A stretch of DNA of 64,000 nucleotides from Rugosibacter aromaticivorans (GCF_000934545.1 NZ_CP010554.1:1178001-1242000), one strand, 5' to 3'. Numbered from the stretch's first letter, positions 38,088-48,283 are shown. Numbers and translations are program-made. Notes: a model not told the origin generated them from the sequence alone.

Positions 38088-39836
38088 TTAGGCGGACGAT
38101 TCGGTTGCGCGCCGCATCGAGCCGCCGGTGGCTGCGCTTGATCCGGCAGAAATCGGTATCTCGAGCTGGGCGGGGGGCTCCAGTTGCAGCAGGTGGTAAA
38201 GGTGGACGAGATTGTGGCGGAACAGTTGATCGAAACTGGCAACGTTGGCCGCCGGGTTGTAGTCGCCGAACCACCAGAACCAGTCCGAGCTTTCGCAGAT
38301 GGCCAGTTGCCGTGTCGCCAGCGCCGACTTTTCCGCCGACAGCCGGCCGCTGGCCAGCACCAGGTCATAACTTTGCTTGGCGGCGCAGAGCAGATCCCAG
38401 GCGTGGTTTTTCTGCTGGTTGCCGATCCAGGTCGACAGCGTGCCATACACCCAGCTCCCTGCAACCAGCTGTGGCAGCGGGGATGCCACGACAGGCCGGG
38501 CTTGCGCCAGCAATCTGGCATAGGTGGTGGTGGTGATGCGCGGGTGTTGCTTGAGCAGGCTGTACAGATCGTCAAAGAAATAGTAGCCGTTGTAGGGATA
38601 GTGCTCCCAGGCATTTTCGCCATCGAGAATGATGCTGACTACAGGCGCTTCGTCCGTCGGCGCGGCGTCGAGAATGGCGTCGAGTTGTGCGACCAGATGT
38701 CTTGCCGCATCGCGTCCGTGCCATTTGGCATAATCAAAGCCGATCAAGTCGGACAGCCGGTCATCGCGGAAAAACAAGGTTAGCTCTGGTGCGCCCTCCA
38801 GCTGCCACGGACGATAGGCGGCGTGCATGGTGGTGTGGATGCCGCTGGCGGCCAGGCTATGCTTGAGCACACCTTCGCCGCTGGCGATCCAGCGGCAGCC
38901 GGCGTTGGCCAGAAGCTGGACAAATGGCGCAGAGATGGCGCCTTCGGCAGGCCACATACCGGCCGGCGGTGCGCCGAAGCGGGTGGCATGGCTGGCGCGT
39001 CCACTGCCAATCTGGGTCATGACGCGGCTGCGCCCGCCCGGGTAGGTGGTGCTGACAGGCAGTTGAGCATCAGGCAGGCTTTCGCGCGCGGCGTGGAAGT
39101 CAAGCAGCAGCGGGGCCAGCGGATGGGTTTGCGGCGTCGCCGAAAGCTCGACCTGGCCCCGCGCCGCCAGCGCCCGCCAGCGCGGGATGAGGCCGGTGAT
39201 CAGTTCGCCGATGCTGGCTAGCAGGTGCTGCCGGTCGGCGGCGTCATAACCTTCGCCCTTGCTGATCAGGGTCGCGAGCAGCGGATTGCGGCGACGCTCG
39301 GTTTCGCCCGTCCAGGCCAGGTGGTACCAGGTGATGAGGTCTGAAAAATAGGCGCCGGAAAGATAGGCGAGCATCGCGTCACCCTCGCGGGAGAGGCTCA
39401 GATAGAGGTCGTGCAGATACTGGTAACGGGGAAAGGGCGCCAGCATGGTGACGTGATTGCTGCGAAAGCAGGTATTCAGCAGCAAGTGGCGATCGACTTC
39501 CGGGATATGGTTGAGATCAGGTGTGGCGAGCATGCGCAGCAGCGGATCGCGGAACTTCCGGCTCGCGAATTGCTGTACGTAATCCTCGATCTGTTCCAGC
39601 AGCACCGGCACAAAATTCACCACGCAGCGGATCTCCGGGTAACGCTCCAGATGTGCTGCCATGTCGACGTAGTCTTTCATGGCGTGCAGGTACACCCAGG
39701 GCAGCGTGAATTCTCCGGCAGCATTGTCTGTCGCCGTTTGACCAGCGCCGACTTTTGAAACACCCAGGTTGTTGCCGTGATCCCGATAGTCGGGTTGGTG
39801 CATGTGCCAGAGGAAAACGAGGTTGAGTTGTTTCAT
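38088..39836 (-). CDS. GH57 glycoside hydrolase (amylase/amylopullulanase type)
   Basis: 582 residues. LVFLWHMHQPDYRD opens the GH57 barrel; GMWPAEGAIS should hold the nucleophile Glu and IILDGENAWEHYPYNG the acid Asp. SDWFWWFGDYNP near the end is usual for this subgroup. It probably cuts or transfers alpha-glucan in glycogen turnover. Two repeat copies lie in it: one near residue 26 (SKVGAGQTATDN), an insertion relative to the usual short link between the HMHQPDYRD and GEFTLPWVYLH motifs, and one near residue 505 (EKSALATRQ). Confidence 0.9.
   Translation of the reverse strand: MKQLNLVFLWHMHQPDYRDHGNNLGVSKVGAGQTATDNAAGEFTLPWVYLHAMKDYVDMAAHLERYPEIRCVVNFVPVLLEQIEDYVQQFASRKFRDPLLRMLATPDLNHIPEVDRHLLLNTCFRSNHVTMLAPFPRYQYLHDLYLSLSREGDAMLAYLSGAYFSDLITWYHLAWTGETERRRNPLLATLISKGEGYDAADRQHLLASIGELITGLIPRWRALAARGQVELSATPQTHPLAPLLLDFHAARESLPDAQLPVSTTYPGGRSRVMTQIGSGRASHATRFGAPPAGMWPAEGAISAPFVQLLANAGCRWIASGEGVLKHSLAASGIHTTMHAAYRPWQLEGAPELTLFFRDDRLSDLIGFDYAKWHGRDAARHLVAQLDAILDAAPTDEAPVVSIILDGENAWEHYPYNGYYFFDDLYSLLKQHPRITTTTYARLLAQARPVVASPLPQLVAGSWVYGTLSTWIGNQQKNHAWDLLCAAKQSYDLVLASGRLSAEKSALATRQLAICESSDWFWWFGDYNPAANVASFDQLFRHNLVHLYHLLQLEPPAQLEIPISAGSSAATGGSMRRATESSA
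38309..38333 (-). repeat. Dispersed repeat copy 10 (inside GH57 hydrolase)
   Basis: Exact core, then CGACACGGC, in the sense of the gene. Translated as EKSALATR, a frame not used by any other copy. Confidence 0.85.
39731..39756 (-). repeat. Dispersed repeat copy 11 (inside GH57 hydrolase)
   Basis: Exact core, then TCAAACGGCGA. Translated as SKVGAGQTAT near residue 30, where GH57 relatives have only a short link. Confidence 0.88.
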
Positions 39837-39856
39837 GGGGCGAGAGTCGTCAGGAA

Positions 39857-41119
39857 TCAGCGGATGATGTGATGTGCCTGTTGACCGAGCATTTCCGGTG
39901 TGACCAGAGTGATGCCATGCTCACTGACGTGAAAGCGTCGGCGGTCGGTTTCGGCATCATAGCCTATTGTCATATTTTCTGGGATGTGGCAGTGCTTGTC
40001 CAGGACTACTCGCCGCAGCTTCGCATGGCGGCCGATGTCGACATCAGGGAGGATCACCGAATCCTCGATCTGCGCGTAGCTATGTACGCGCACACGCGAA
40101 AACAGCAGGGAGCGGTGTACCGTGGCGCCGCTGATAATGGTGCCGCCCGAAACCAGTGAATCGACCGCCATGCCGCGCCGGCCGTCATCGTCAAAGACGA
40201 ACTTGGCCGGCGGCAGTTGCTCCTGATGCGTCCAGATGGGCCAGACTTCGTCATAGAGATTGAGTTCGGGCGTGACCTTGGTCAACTCCATGTTGGCTTC
40301 CCAATAGGCGTCGATGGTGCCGACGTCGCGCCAGTAGGAAATGCCGCAACTATCCATGCCGACACAGGAGTCGGCGAAGCTGTGGGCGAACACGCGATGA
40401 TGCCGTACGCAATGCGGAATCACGTTCCTGCCGAAATCATGCGCCGAATCCGGATCGTCCTTGTCGCGGATCAGCTGCTCGTAGAGGAAGTCGGCGTTGA
40501 ATACATACACGCCCATGTTGGCCAGCGCGCGGTCGGGGCGATGCGGCAGCGGCGACGGATGGACCGGTTTTTCGATAAAGGCTGAAACACGTTTGTCATG
40601 GCCGATATCCATGATGCCGAAGGCGCTGGCCTCCGTCAGGGGCACATCCATGCAGGCGACAGTCAGATCAGCCTGGGTCTGCACATGGTCAAGCAGGATG
40701 CGGCCGTAGTCCATCTTGTAGACGTGGTCGCCGGAGAGTACCAGCACGTATTTGGGGCGGTTGCGACGGATCAGGCCGAGGTTTTGATATGCCGCATCGG
40801 CGGTGCCCCGATACCAGTCCTCGCTGACCTGTTGTTGCGCCGGCAGAATGTCAATGAATTCGTGAAAGCGCCCATCGAGAAAGCTCCAGCCGCGTTGCAG
40901 ATGTTGGATCAGGCTTTGCGCCTTGTACTGCGTGGCGACACCGATGCGGCGCACGCCTGAATTGACGCAATTGGAGAGCGTGAAGTCGATAATGCGGAAT
41001 TTTCCGCCAAAAGGCACGGCAGGTTTTGCCCGCCAGTCGGTGAGCTGCATCAGACGACTGCCGCGGCCACCGGCCAGCACGATGCCAAAAGTGGCGCGTG
41101 TCAGATGCCTGGCACTCAT
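39857..41119 (-). CDS. glgC: Glucose-1-phosphate adenylyltransferase
   Basis: 420 residues. [26 protein letters not shown] is the nucleotide and activator-site segment; [18 protein letters not shown] and the C-terminal left-handed beta-helix ([31 protein letters not shown]) follow. It makes ADP-glucose, the committed and usually allosterically controlled step of glycogen synthesis. It is the first gene of the long minus-strand glycogen operon; the G-rich repeat at 41234-41281 lies upstream. Confidence 0.97.
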   Translation of the reverse strand: MSARHLTRATFGIVLAGGRGSRLMQLTDWRAKPAVPFGGKFRIIDFTLSNCVNSGVRRIGVATQYKAQSLIQHLQRGWSFLDGRFHEFIDILPAQQQVSEDWYRGTADAAYQNLGLIRRNRPKYVLVLSGDHVYKMDYGRILLDHVQTQADLTVACMDVPLTEASAFGIMDIGHDKRVSAFIEKPVHPSPLPHRPDRALANMGVYVFNADFLYEQLIRDKDDPDSAHDFGRNVIPHCVRHHRVFAHSFADSCVGMDSCGISYWRDVGTIDAYWEANMELTKVTPELNLYDEVWPIWTHQEQLPPAKFVFDDDGRRGMAVDSLVSGGTIISGATVHRSLLFSRVRVHSYAQIEDSVILPDVDIGRHAKLRRVVLDKHCHIPENMTIGYDAETDRRRFHVSEHGITLVTPEMLGQQAHHIIR

Positions 41120-41422
41120 GCGTATCCTTTCCCGCCGGATATTTGCGGCAGGTGATTGGCACCATCGCTGATTTTATTCAGCTGCATAGAGTTTCCTCCG
41201 TTGTGGCCAGAGTCGATACGATAACAAAGAACCCCCCTAAACCCCTAAACCCCTAAACCCCTAAACCCCTAAACCCCTAAAAAATCACCTGAAGTGAAAC
41301 GGGCTGAAAAACGGATGCTCTGACTGGAAGTTGGAACTCGACGAGCAATGCGGTGAGGAGCGTTTGTCAGTCAATCTTCGGGCTTTGCAACAGTCCTGCT
41401 GATTCTCTGCCCCGAGCATTGT
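41120..41422. other. Intergenic region upstream of glgC
   Basis: 303 bases between fbaB and glgC. It holds the CCCCTAAA tandem repeat (41234-41281) and presumably the glgC promoter. I see no convincing -35/-10 pair. Near 41384-41394 TTTGCAACAGT resembles one end of IS6-type elements, too short to call. Confidence 0.6.
41234..41281. repeat. Six perfect CCCCTAAA tandem repeats
   Basis: Six uninterrupted copies of CCCCTAAA, with CC before and AAA after. On the minus strand it reads TTTAGGGG x6, telomere-like and able to form a G-quadruplex. It lies 115-162 bases before the glgC start codon. Such a repeat can change length by slippage. Confidence 0.98.
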
Positions 41423-42472
41423 TCAGGCCAAGGTAATATCGCGTGACAGATACACATCCTGAATCGCATTGAGCAGTTGCACGCCTTCCGCCATTGGCCG
41501 CTGGAAGGCCTTGCGGCCGGAAATCAGACCCATGCCGCCGGCCCGCTTGTTGATCACGGCCGTGCGCACTGCCTGGGCCAGGTCGTTCTCGCCCGACGCG
41601 CCACCGGAATTGATCATGCCGGCGCGGCCCATGAAGCAATTGGCCACCTGGTAGCGCACCAGGTCGATGGGGTGGTCCGAAGTCAACGCGGAATAGACCT
41701 TGGGGTGAGTCTTGCCGAAACCGATGGCGGTAAAGCCGCCGTTGTTGGTGGCCTGTTTCTGCTTGACGATGTCCGCCTCGATGGTGGCCGCCAGATGATT
41801 CGCCTGGCCGGTCAAGTCGGCAGCTTCGTGGTAGTCGACGCCATCCTTCTTGAAGCCGGGATTGCGCAAATAGGCCCACAGGAAGGTAACCATGCCAAGC
41901 CGGTGAGCGTGGGCGAAGGCCTCGGATACTTCCAGAATCTGCCGCCGGGATTCCGGCGAGCCGTAATATACCGTCGCCCCCACTGCCACCGCACCCAGGT
42001 CGAAGGCCTTTTGCACGCTGGTGAACAAGGTCTGATCGTGCATGGTCGGGTAGGTGAGCATCTCGTTGTGGTTCAGCTTCACCAGAAAGGGAATCCTGTG
42101 TGCGTACTTGCGGGACACCGCGCCCAGCACGCCGAGGGTGGACGCCACCGCGTTGCACCCGCCCTCGATGGCCAGCTTGACGATGTTCTCCGGATCGAAA
42201 TAGCCGGGGTTGGGCGCAAAAGAAGCGCCGCCCGAATGCTCCACACCCTGGTCCACTGGAAGGATCGACAGGTAGCCTGTCCCTGCCAGCCGCCCGGTGT
42301 TGAATATCTGCTGGAAGTTGCGCAGAGTGCCGGGGGTACGGTCGCTGTTCGCTACCACCCGGTCGATGAAATCCGGGCCCGGCAGGTGCAGGGTTGTCTT
42401 GGGGAAGGTGTTGCAAGCATGATTAAGAAGGTAGTCGGCTTCATTGCCGAGGAGTGCGGGGATATTCGTCAT
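41423..42472 (-). CDS. fbaB: Class I fructose-bisphosphate aldolase (FbaB/DhnA type)
   Basis: 349 residues. [47 protein letters not shown] and [13 protein letters not shown] fit the archaeal/FbaB-type class I aldolase, which uses a Schiff-base lysine to cut fructose 1,6-bisphosphate. The ATG at 42472 follows AGGGGCAAC; the frame runs 79 codons further upstream without homology. It diverges from the broken nitroreductase and lies upstream of glgC on the same strand with a 303-base gap. Confidence 0.94.
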   Translation of the reverse strand: MTNIPALLGNEADYLLNHACNTFPKTTLHLPGPDFIDRVVANSDRTPGTLRNFQQIFNTGRLAGTGYLSILPVDQGVEHSGGASFAPNPGYFDPENIVKLAIEGGCNAVASTLGVLGAVSRKYAHRIPFLVKLNHNEMLTYPTMHDQTLFTSVQKAFDLGAVAVGATVYYGSPESRRQILEVSEAFAHAHRLGMVTFLWAYLRNPGFKKDGVDYHEAADLTGQANHLAATIEADIVKQKQATNNGGFTAIGFGKTHPKVYSALTSDHPIDLVRYQVANCFMGRAGMINSGGASGENDLAQAVRTAVINKRAGGMGLISGRKAFQRPMAEGVQLLNAIQDVYLSRDITLA

Positions 42473-42689
42473 GTTGCCCCTGTATGGTGATGTGGATGGC
42501 CCCTGGTTGCGGGATGAGGGATGAATATGGTTTGCTTTGTGTGCAGCCGATAAGCATGTGGACGGGCTGACGTCTCCGTATATTAAGTCCGCAGTTGGTC
42601 GGTTTCTGGATCGAATCGCGGAATCTGGCCTAGAATAAACCGGCTGCGTAAGTTGATGGAGGTCGTCATGAGGCAACTCCGAAAAAATT

Positions 42690-43273
42690 ATGAGTGTAAT
42701 AGAAGCCATTAACGGGCGTAGTTCGGTGCGTGTCTATACACCCGGGAAGCTTGATCAGGCCAAGGTCAACAGTTTGTTAGCGGCAGCTGTCCGAGCGCCG
42801 ACAGCAGTGCATGAGGAGTCATGGGTCTTCGTTATCGTGCAGGATGCGGAGATATTGAAGTGTCTCTCCGTTCGCGCCAAAGCGCTCTTTATTCGGGAGG
42901 CGCATAGCGCCAGGCTGCAGGCAGGAAGTCATGTGTTTGATCCCCTCGCCAGTCCGGATTTCACGTCTTCTACAACGCCAGTCCGCGCATTGTTGTTTGT
43001 GCCGACGCCACGGGACCCCATTTTTTGCCGATTGCCGCAGACGGCTCGCTGGCTGCGGAGAATCTGATGCTTGCCGCCTACTCCATGGGGCTGGGCACCG
43101 GTGTCATTGGTTCTGCGGTCTCCGCCCCCAATGCCCCCGAACTGAAGACCGAACTCGGGATACCAGCAACGGCTGCAGCCGTCGTCCCGATCATCGTTGG
43201 TGGCCCACCGCCGAGACGCCACAAACCTCCCGCAAAGGACGGCGGATTCTGGTCTGGAAGTAAGTGTCGTTGA
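42690..43273 (+). pseudogene. Nitroreductase family gene with a frameshift
   Basis: The first frame gives [19 protein letters not shown] and about 90 residues of nitroreductase ending HVFDPLASPDF. From about 42962 the protein continues in another frame: HVFYNASPRIVVCADATG, then AAENLMLAAYSMGLGTGVIG and VVPIIVGGPPP, to TGA 43271. One missing T in the TTT/C tract at about 42959-42962 would explain it. Together they make a normal about 194-residue FMN nitroreductase. Either a recent pseudogene or a sequencing error. Confidence 0.85.
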
Positions 43274-43324
43274 TACATCACCTCTTTCGCACACCGTATT
43301 CATTGAGAACCTCGGAAGTTGTCC

Positions 43325-43969
43325 ATGGGTGAATTGGCAAACTGGACTGAATACAGTCGTTTCCTGCTGTCTTTGTTGGCGGTTCTGGATCCTTTCATGG
43401 CAATACCGATCTTCCTCAGCATATGCGCGAGCCGCTCAGACGCTGATCGCCGCCGCTTCGCCAAGGTCACCAGTCTGACTGTTTTTGGAGTCCTGATAGG
43501 CGCTGCGCTCACTGGGGAAGCCGTGTTGCGCGCCATGGGCACGAGCCTCGCTTCCTTCCGCATTGGCGGCGGTCTGGTCCTCCTGCTAATGGCTTTTGCC
43601 ATGCTTCAGGCTAAACCAGGGGACGTGCGCCAGACGGCGGAGGAGGCCGATGCACTCGATGGCACAGAAACGCTGGGAGTGGTACCCCTGGCAGTGCCGC
43701 TCCTGGCTGGGCCGGGGGCAATCAGCACAGTGATGATTGCCGTACAACAGGGCGGGCTGTTCCACGATGCCTTGGTGATTGCCATTATCGGGACAGTCTG
43801 CATCGTGGTCTGGCTGATGCTCCGCATGGCAGCGCCCGTCGGCCGTCTGATGGGGACGGCCGGACTCAATGTGGCCAACCGTCTGCTGGGGCTCTTGTTG
43901 GCAGCGATCGCGGTGGAATCGATGGCCATAGGCATCAAGGAACTGTTCCCGGTTCTGGCAGGTGGATAA
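43325..43969 (+). CDS. MarC family integral membrane protein
   Basis: 214 residues with six predicted membrane helices in two related halves. LLAVLDPFMAIPIFLSI at the start and AGPGAISTVMIAVQQGG in the middle are MarC/UPF0056 marks. The family was once linked to multiple antibiotic resistance, which was not confirmed; function unknown. ATG 43325 was chosen over an in-frame TTG two codons earlier. Confidence 0.92.
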   Translation: MGELANWTEYSRFLLSLLAVLDPFMAIPIFLSICASRSDADRRRFAKVTSLTVFGVLIGAALTGEAVLRAMGTSLASFRIGGGLVLLLMAFAMLQAKPGDVRQTAEEADALDGTETLGVVPLAVPLLAGPGAISTVMIAVQQGGLFHDALVIAIIGTVCIVVWLMLRMAAPVGRLMGTAGLNVANRLLGLLLAAIAVESMAIGIKELFPVLAGG

Positions 43970-44102
43970 TCCTGAGATCGATGAGCGGATTGTGCAGAGA
44001 AATGGCAGGAACCCATTTCCCTTGCCCAAGATTCATCATCTGCTTGAGCACGGGCCGGTTATTGCCTGTTTCTTTCAGTTCAGTTATCCACCGCTGTTTC
44101 GA

Positions 44103-45467
44103 TCAGTGGAGGGCAGGCCCCCGACCAGCGTGGTCATACAGGTCGCGCCGTGTCAGCGGCAAGGGAAGCGTCACCGCGCCGCGCCGCGATGCCAGAATCT
44201 GATAAATCCCCGTACCCCCGGCCTCGAATTCCAGTGCACAGGCCGCCATGTAGAGCCGCCAGACACGATAGGCCGTTTCGCTGACATGCTGCAAGGCCTC
44301 ATCGTGAGCCGCTTCCAGCCGTTGCACCCAGTGCCTGAGGGTCAATGCGTAGTGTGGTCGCAAGCCCTCAACATCGTGAATCTCAAAACCGGCGAGCTCC
44401 ATGCCGCGCTGAATATTGCTCACCGTATCCAGCTCGCCGTCAGGAAACACATAGCGGTTGATGAATTCCGTATTGACATTTTGCCGCCAGCCCTCTTCAT
44501 CGTGGGTAATGCCGTGGTTCAAAAACAAACCGCCCGGCCGCAATATCCGGTGAACGGTGGCGATATAAGCGGGAAGGTTCGCCAGGCCGACATGCTCGAA
44601 CATGCCGACACTGGCAACTTTATCGTACGCCGCCTCACCTTGCAGATCGCGATAGTCGCGCAGTTCCACGGTAACAAGATCATGCAACCCTTCGGCGGCA
44701 ATACGCTGTTGCGCATGTTCGTATTGCCGCTGGCTGAGCGTGATGCCATAGGCCTGGACACCATAATGCCGCGCCGCCCAGCACACCAGCGCACCCCAGC
44801 CACAGCCGATATCGAGGAAACGCTCACCCGGCGTGAGACGCAATTTGCGGCAGATGTGATCGAGCTTGTTGCGTTGCGCCTGCGCCAGTGTGTCGTCGGG
44901 TGTCTCGAAGTAGGCGCACGAATACACCATTTGCTCATCCAGCCACAATTTGTAAAACTGGTTGGATACATCGTAGTGGAACGAGATGGCGGCGCGGTCG
45001 CTTTGCCTGGAATGACCGTGGGAAAACCTGTCTTCATTGGGCAAGGCGGCGGCAGGAGATGCAGGCGGCATTGCCGTCAGAGGCTTTCCCGGCAGCCGCA
45101 GGGCGTCAAGCAACAAAGCGCTGCGCTCGCGTAGAGGAAGAACCAGCGTCTGGAAGTATTCTTTCAGGCGCAGTACCGAATACAAGTCGCCTTCAAAATC
45201 GAGAAGCCCACGGAAATAAGCATCTGCGAGTACCAGCGCGCTGCGTTGCAGCACCAGTTTGCGCAGCACGGAGGGATCCCGTACGATCAAGGTAAAAGCG
45301 GGCGCGGTGTGTCCACTGTGTCCAATGTGGTGGGTCGCATCATTCCACAGGCGCAGCACAGCAGCACTGCGAAAATTGCGCAGCAGGCGTTTGAGGATGC
45401 GTATCGCCGCAGCGGTATGGGTGGACTTTCCCTGTACTGGTGGCATAAAACCTGTTGTGAAACTCAT
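44103..45467 (-). CDS. cfa: Cyclopropane-fatty-acyl-phospholipid synthase
   Basis: 454 residues. An N-terminal lipid-binding domain (1-150) and a SAM methyltransferase with ISFHYDVSNQFYKLWLD, YSCAYFETPDDTLAQAQ, motif I FLDIGCGWGALVCWAARHYG and the late NTEFINRYVFPDGEL segment. It adds a methylene bridge to unsaturated phospholipid acyl chains at the membrane, mostly under stress. It converges on the MarC gene and is followed upstream by a transposase remnant. Confidence 0.95.
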   Translation of the reverse strand: MSFTTGFMPPVQGKSTHTAAAIRILKRLLRNFRSAAVLRLWNDATHHIGHSGHTAPAFTLIVRDPSVLRKLVLQRSALVLADAYFRGLLDFEGDLYSVLRLKEYFQTLVLPLRERSALLLDALRLPGKPLTAMPPASPAAALPNEDRFSHGHSRQSDRAAISFHYDVSNQFYKLWLDEQMVYSCAYFETPDDTLAQAQRNKLDHICRKLRLTPGERFLDIGCGWGALVCWAARHYGVQAYGITLSQRQYEHAQQRIAAEGLHDLVTVELRDYRDLQGEAAYDKVASVGMFEHVGLANLPAYIATVHRILRPGGLFLNHGITHDEEGWRQNVNTEFINRYVFPDGELDTVSNIQRGMELAGFEIHDVEGLRPHYALTLRHWVQRLEAAHDEALQHVSETAYRVWRLYMAACALEFEAGGTGIYQILASRRGAVTLPLPLTRRDLYDHAGRGPALH

Positions 45468-45771
45468 AGTTTTCTCCCGGGTTTTGTGTATTGTGTCAAT
45501 GGGGTTTCAGATAGCGGATTGGCGTCCACTCTTCGCACATTATGGTAAACCGGTTGAGAGTGGCTTTCCAGTTTTGCAGGAGCATCGTCCATTTCTGGCT
45601 GATGTTCATCAGCGTCAGGTAGAACAATTTGCAGCGCGCCAGATGCACGATGCAAAGCTATATGTTTTCAAGCGGTCGGTACCACAGGCTTTTTGCTTTT
45701 TTGGAATCCGTGTATTGTTCTAACTCCGTTGCGGCTACCCTGGACAGGATGCCAATGAGCTTCCGTAAAAC
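45468..45771. other. Intergenic region with transposase remnant, between cfa and glgB
   Basis: 304 bases between divergent cfa and glgB. The middle is a decayed transposase end (45496-45657); the rest should hold both promoters. No clear -35/-10 pair was picked. Confidence 0.6.
45496..45657 (-). pseudogene. Remnant of an IS256-family transposase C-terminus
   Basis: In the minus frame ending at TGA 45498-45496, about 50 codons read KLFYLTLMNISQKWTM, LLQNWKATLNRFTI, MCEEWTPIRYLKPH. The pattern YLALxNxxKKWTMPxxNWKAALNRF is what I know of IS256-family transposase ends. An in-frame TAG lies just upstream (45658-45660) and no further transposase sequence follows, so it is a dead fragment. Confidence 0.75.
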
Positions 45772-47928
45772 ATGACCTCTCCCTCTTGTGCCGCATTACT
45801 GGCGGCACGTGAATATGATCCTTTTACTGTGCTCGGCCTGCAGGTCGAGGGGACGGTGTGGTGCCTGCGTGTCTTCCGTCCGGCTGCGGAATCTGTCGCA
45901 GTGGCAGATGCCGATGGTGAATGGCTTCCGCTTGACCGCATCGCCGGTACCGATTTATTCGAGTGGCGCGGTGCCATCTCTTTGCCACGGCCATGGCGTC
46001 TGCACATCGACGGTGTGGTGCAGTATGACGCCTACGCCTTCCCGCCGCAGCCACCGACGGCTGATCTTTTTCTGTTCAATGCAGGCCGTCTGCAACAGGC
46101 CTGGCGTATGCTCGGCGCCAATCCAGCTACGCGCGACGGCGTGACTGGTATCTGCTTCCGCGTCTGGGCGCCGAATGCCGAGCGAGTTTCCGTCATCGGC
46201 GATTTCAATCGCTGGGATGGACGGATCCATCCGATGGCCTCGCTGGGTAGCTCCGGTGTTTGGGAGTTGTTCCTTCCCGGGCTGGCCGAAGGCATGCTCT
46301 ACCGCTTTGAAATCCGTGTGCGCGGCAGCGGTGCACTGCGTATCAAATCCGATCCCTACGCCCGCGCCTTTGAATATCGACCGGCTACTGCCTGTCGTGT
46401 CGATCCGGCTACGGCGCACGTCTGGGGCGATGCTGACTGGCTTGCTGCGCGTGCGGCGCGCGACTGGCTGCACGCGCCGATGAATGTGTATGAGATGCAT
46501 GCCGGGAGCTGGATGCGGCATCTCCCTGATGGCCGTTTCTACAGCTATCGTGAACTGGCAAGCCGTCTGGTTCCCTATATGCAGGAGATGGGCTTCACGC
46601 ATGTCGAATTCATGCCGCTGATGGAGCATCCTCTCGATGAATCCTGGGGCTATCAATGCACCGGCTTTTTCGCACCGACTTCGCGTTTCGGTAGCGCCGA
46701 CGATCTGCGTTTTCTCATCGACGCCCTGCATCAGGCGAATATTGGCGTGATTCTCGACTGGGTGCCCGGCCATTTCCCGGCGGATGACTGGGCGCTCGCT
46801 CATTTCGACGGCACTTCGCTCTACGAGCACGAAGACCCGCGCCAGAAAGTGCATCCCGATTGGGGCACCCACGTCTTCAACTATGGCCGCAACGAGGTCA
46901 GGAGCTTCCTGCTTTCTTCGGCGCATTACTGGTTGTCCGAGTTTCATGTCGATGGCTTGCGCGTGGATGCCGTGGCCTCGATGATCTACCTCGACTACTC
47001 GCGCCAGCCCGGCGAGTGGACACCGAATGTTCATGGCGGGCACGAAAATCTCGCAGCCATCGCCTTTTTGCGTGAGCTGAATGAAATGGTGCATGGCCAG
47101 TTCGCTGGTGCGCTGACTATCGCCGAGGAATCCACTGCCTGGCCCATGGTGTCGCGCCCGACCTGGCTGGGTGGCCTGGGCTTCTCGATGAAATGGAACA
47201 TGGGCTGGATGAACGACACACTGGACTACCTGCGCCACGATCCCGTGCATCGGCGCTTTCACCACGAACGGCTGACCTTTGGCCAGCTTTATGCCTACAG
47301 CGAAAATTTTGTCCTGCCGCTGTCGCATGATGAAGTAGTGCACGGCAAGCGTTCGTTGCTGGGGAAAATGCCGGGCGATGAATGGCAGCGTTTCGCCAAT
47401 CTGCGCCTGCTGCTGGCCTATCAGATGATGGCACCGGGCAAGAAGCTGTTATTCATGGGTGCGGAACTCGGCCAGCCGTGGGAATGGCGCACCGGTGAAG
47501 AGCTGCCATGGCATCTGCTGCAATATCCTTTGCATGCCGGTGTGCAGCGTTTGGCGCGTGACCTCAATCATCTTTATCTGAAGGCGCCAGCCCTGCATGA
47601 GCTGGACTTCTCCAGCGAGGGTTTTCAGTGGATCGACTGCCACGATGCCGACCAGTCGGTGGTCAGCTGGCTGCGCCGCGCACGCGACGGCAGTTATGCC
47701 ATTGTAGTAGTCAACTTCACGCCGGTACCGCGCTATGGCTACCGGCTGGGCGTGCCGCAAGCCATCGATTACGTTGAACGGACGAACAGCGATTCCGCGC
47801 TTTATGGCGGCAGCGATCTGGGCAACGGCGGTCGCGTGCGCGCCGACCAGCGGCCCTGGATGGCACAGCCCGCATCATTAGAGCTGGTTTTGCCGCCGCT
47901 GGCGGTACTGGTGCTGATGCCTGCCTGA
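45772..47928 (+). CDS. glgB: 1,4-alpha-glucan branching enzyme
   Basis: 718 residues. Two N-terminal CBM48-type beta domains (the second begins [24 protein letters not shown]), then the GH13 barrel: [36 protein letters not shown] (nucleophile Asp), TIAEEST (acid Glu) and [21 protein letters not shown]. It makes the alpha-1,6 branches of glycogen. It is the only glycogen gene on the plus strand here. A GC palindrome (GCCGCCGGCGGC, 47929-47940) follows the stop. Confidence 0.97.
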   Translation: MTSPSCAALLAAREYDPFTVLGLQVEGTVWCLRVFRPAAESVAVADADGEWLPLDRIAGTDLFEWRGAISLPRPWRLHIDGVVQYDAYAFPPQPPTADLFLFNAGRLQQAWRMLGANPATRDGVTGICFRVWAPNAERVSVIGDFNRWDGRIHPMASLGSSGVWELFLPGLAEGMLYRFEIRVRGSGALRIKSDPYARAFEYRPATACRVDPATAHVWGDADWLAARAARDWLHAPMNVYEMHAGSWMRHLPDGRFYSYRELASRLVPYMQEMGFTHVEFMPLMEHPLDESWGYQCTGFFAPTSRFGSADDLRFLIDALHQANIGVILDWVPGHFPADDWALAHFDGTSLYEHEDPRQKVHPDWGTHVFNYGRNEVRSFLLSSAHYWLSEFHVDGLRVDAVASMIYLDYSRQPGEWTPNVHGGHENLAAIAFLRELNEMVHGQFAGALTIAEESTAWPMVSRPTWLGGLGFSMKWNMGWMNDTLDYLRHDPVHRRFHHERLTFGQLYAYSENFVLPLSHDEVVHGKRSLLGKMPGDEWQRFANLRLLLAYQMMAPGKKLLFMGAELGQPWEWRTGEELPWHLLQYPLHAGVQRLARDLNHLYLKAPALHELDFSSEGFQWIDCHDADQSVVSWLRRARDGSYAIVVVNFTPVPRYGYRLGVPQAIDYVERTNSDSALYGGSDLGNGGRVRADQRPWMAQPASLELVLPPLAVLVLMPA

Positions 47929-47947
47929 GCCGCCGGCGGCGAACCTG

Positions 47948-48283
47948 TCAGCTGTTCATCTGTCCCATGTGTTTTGCGGCCAGCAAACAATCAATTTCCG
48001 CTTCACCCTGCACCCAGTCTTCCAGCGGATCGCCCGGCGCGAAACCGCGCCGCTCGGCAATGTAATAAGCGGCGACTGCAATATCGCGCAAGCGCTGTTC
48101 CGGCGTGATGCCGGTTATTTCCCTGGCACGCGGACGCTGCGCTATGCGCTTGGGCGCTGCGACCTTGGCGACCGGTTTTTTTATCCTTGCCGTCGTTTTT
48201 GCCGCGACGGCTGCTGCGCTGGTGGAGGACTTGACTGGCTTTTTGTGGGATGAATTGCTCGTACTGCTCTTGACTGTCGTCAT
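47948..48283 (-). CDS. DUF2934 domain protein with Lys/Ala/Ser-rich N-terminus
   Basis: 111 residues. The first about 60 are low complexity and basic (AAKTTARIKKPVAKVAAPKR), like a histone-tail; the last about 45 (RLRDIAVAAYYIAERRGFAP, LEDWVQGEAEI) form DUF2934, a short helical domain of unknown function often next to glycogen or trehalose genes. ATG 48283 follows GGAGACAGCG; an upstream in-frame start would add 12 residues. It converges on glgB. Confidence 0.85.
   Translation of the reverse strand: MTTVKSSTSNSSHKKPVKSSTSAAAVAAKTTARIKKPVAKVAAPKRIAQRPRAREITGITPEQRLRDIAVAAYYIAERRGFAPGDPLEDWVQGEAEIDCLLAAKHMGQMNS

Noticed and set aside
40479..40492. GAAGTCGGCGTTG in glgC
   Set aside because: Encodes NADFLYE, normal for ADP-glucose pyrophosphorylase; the second half of the repeat is absent.
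41381..41396. TTTGCAACAGT near one end of the fbaB-glgC spacer, like an IS6-type end
   Set aside because: Only 11 bases match, no partner end or transposase; chance is not excluded.
45955..47343. 462-codon open frame antisense to glgB
   Set aside because: Shadow frame of a clear glgB gene.
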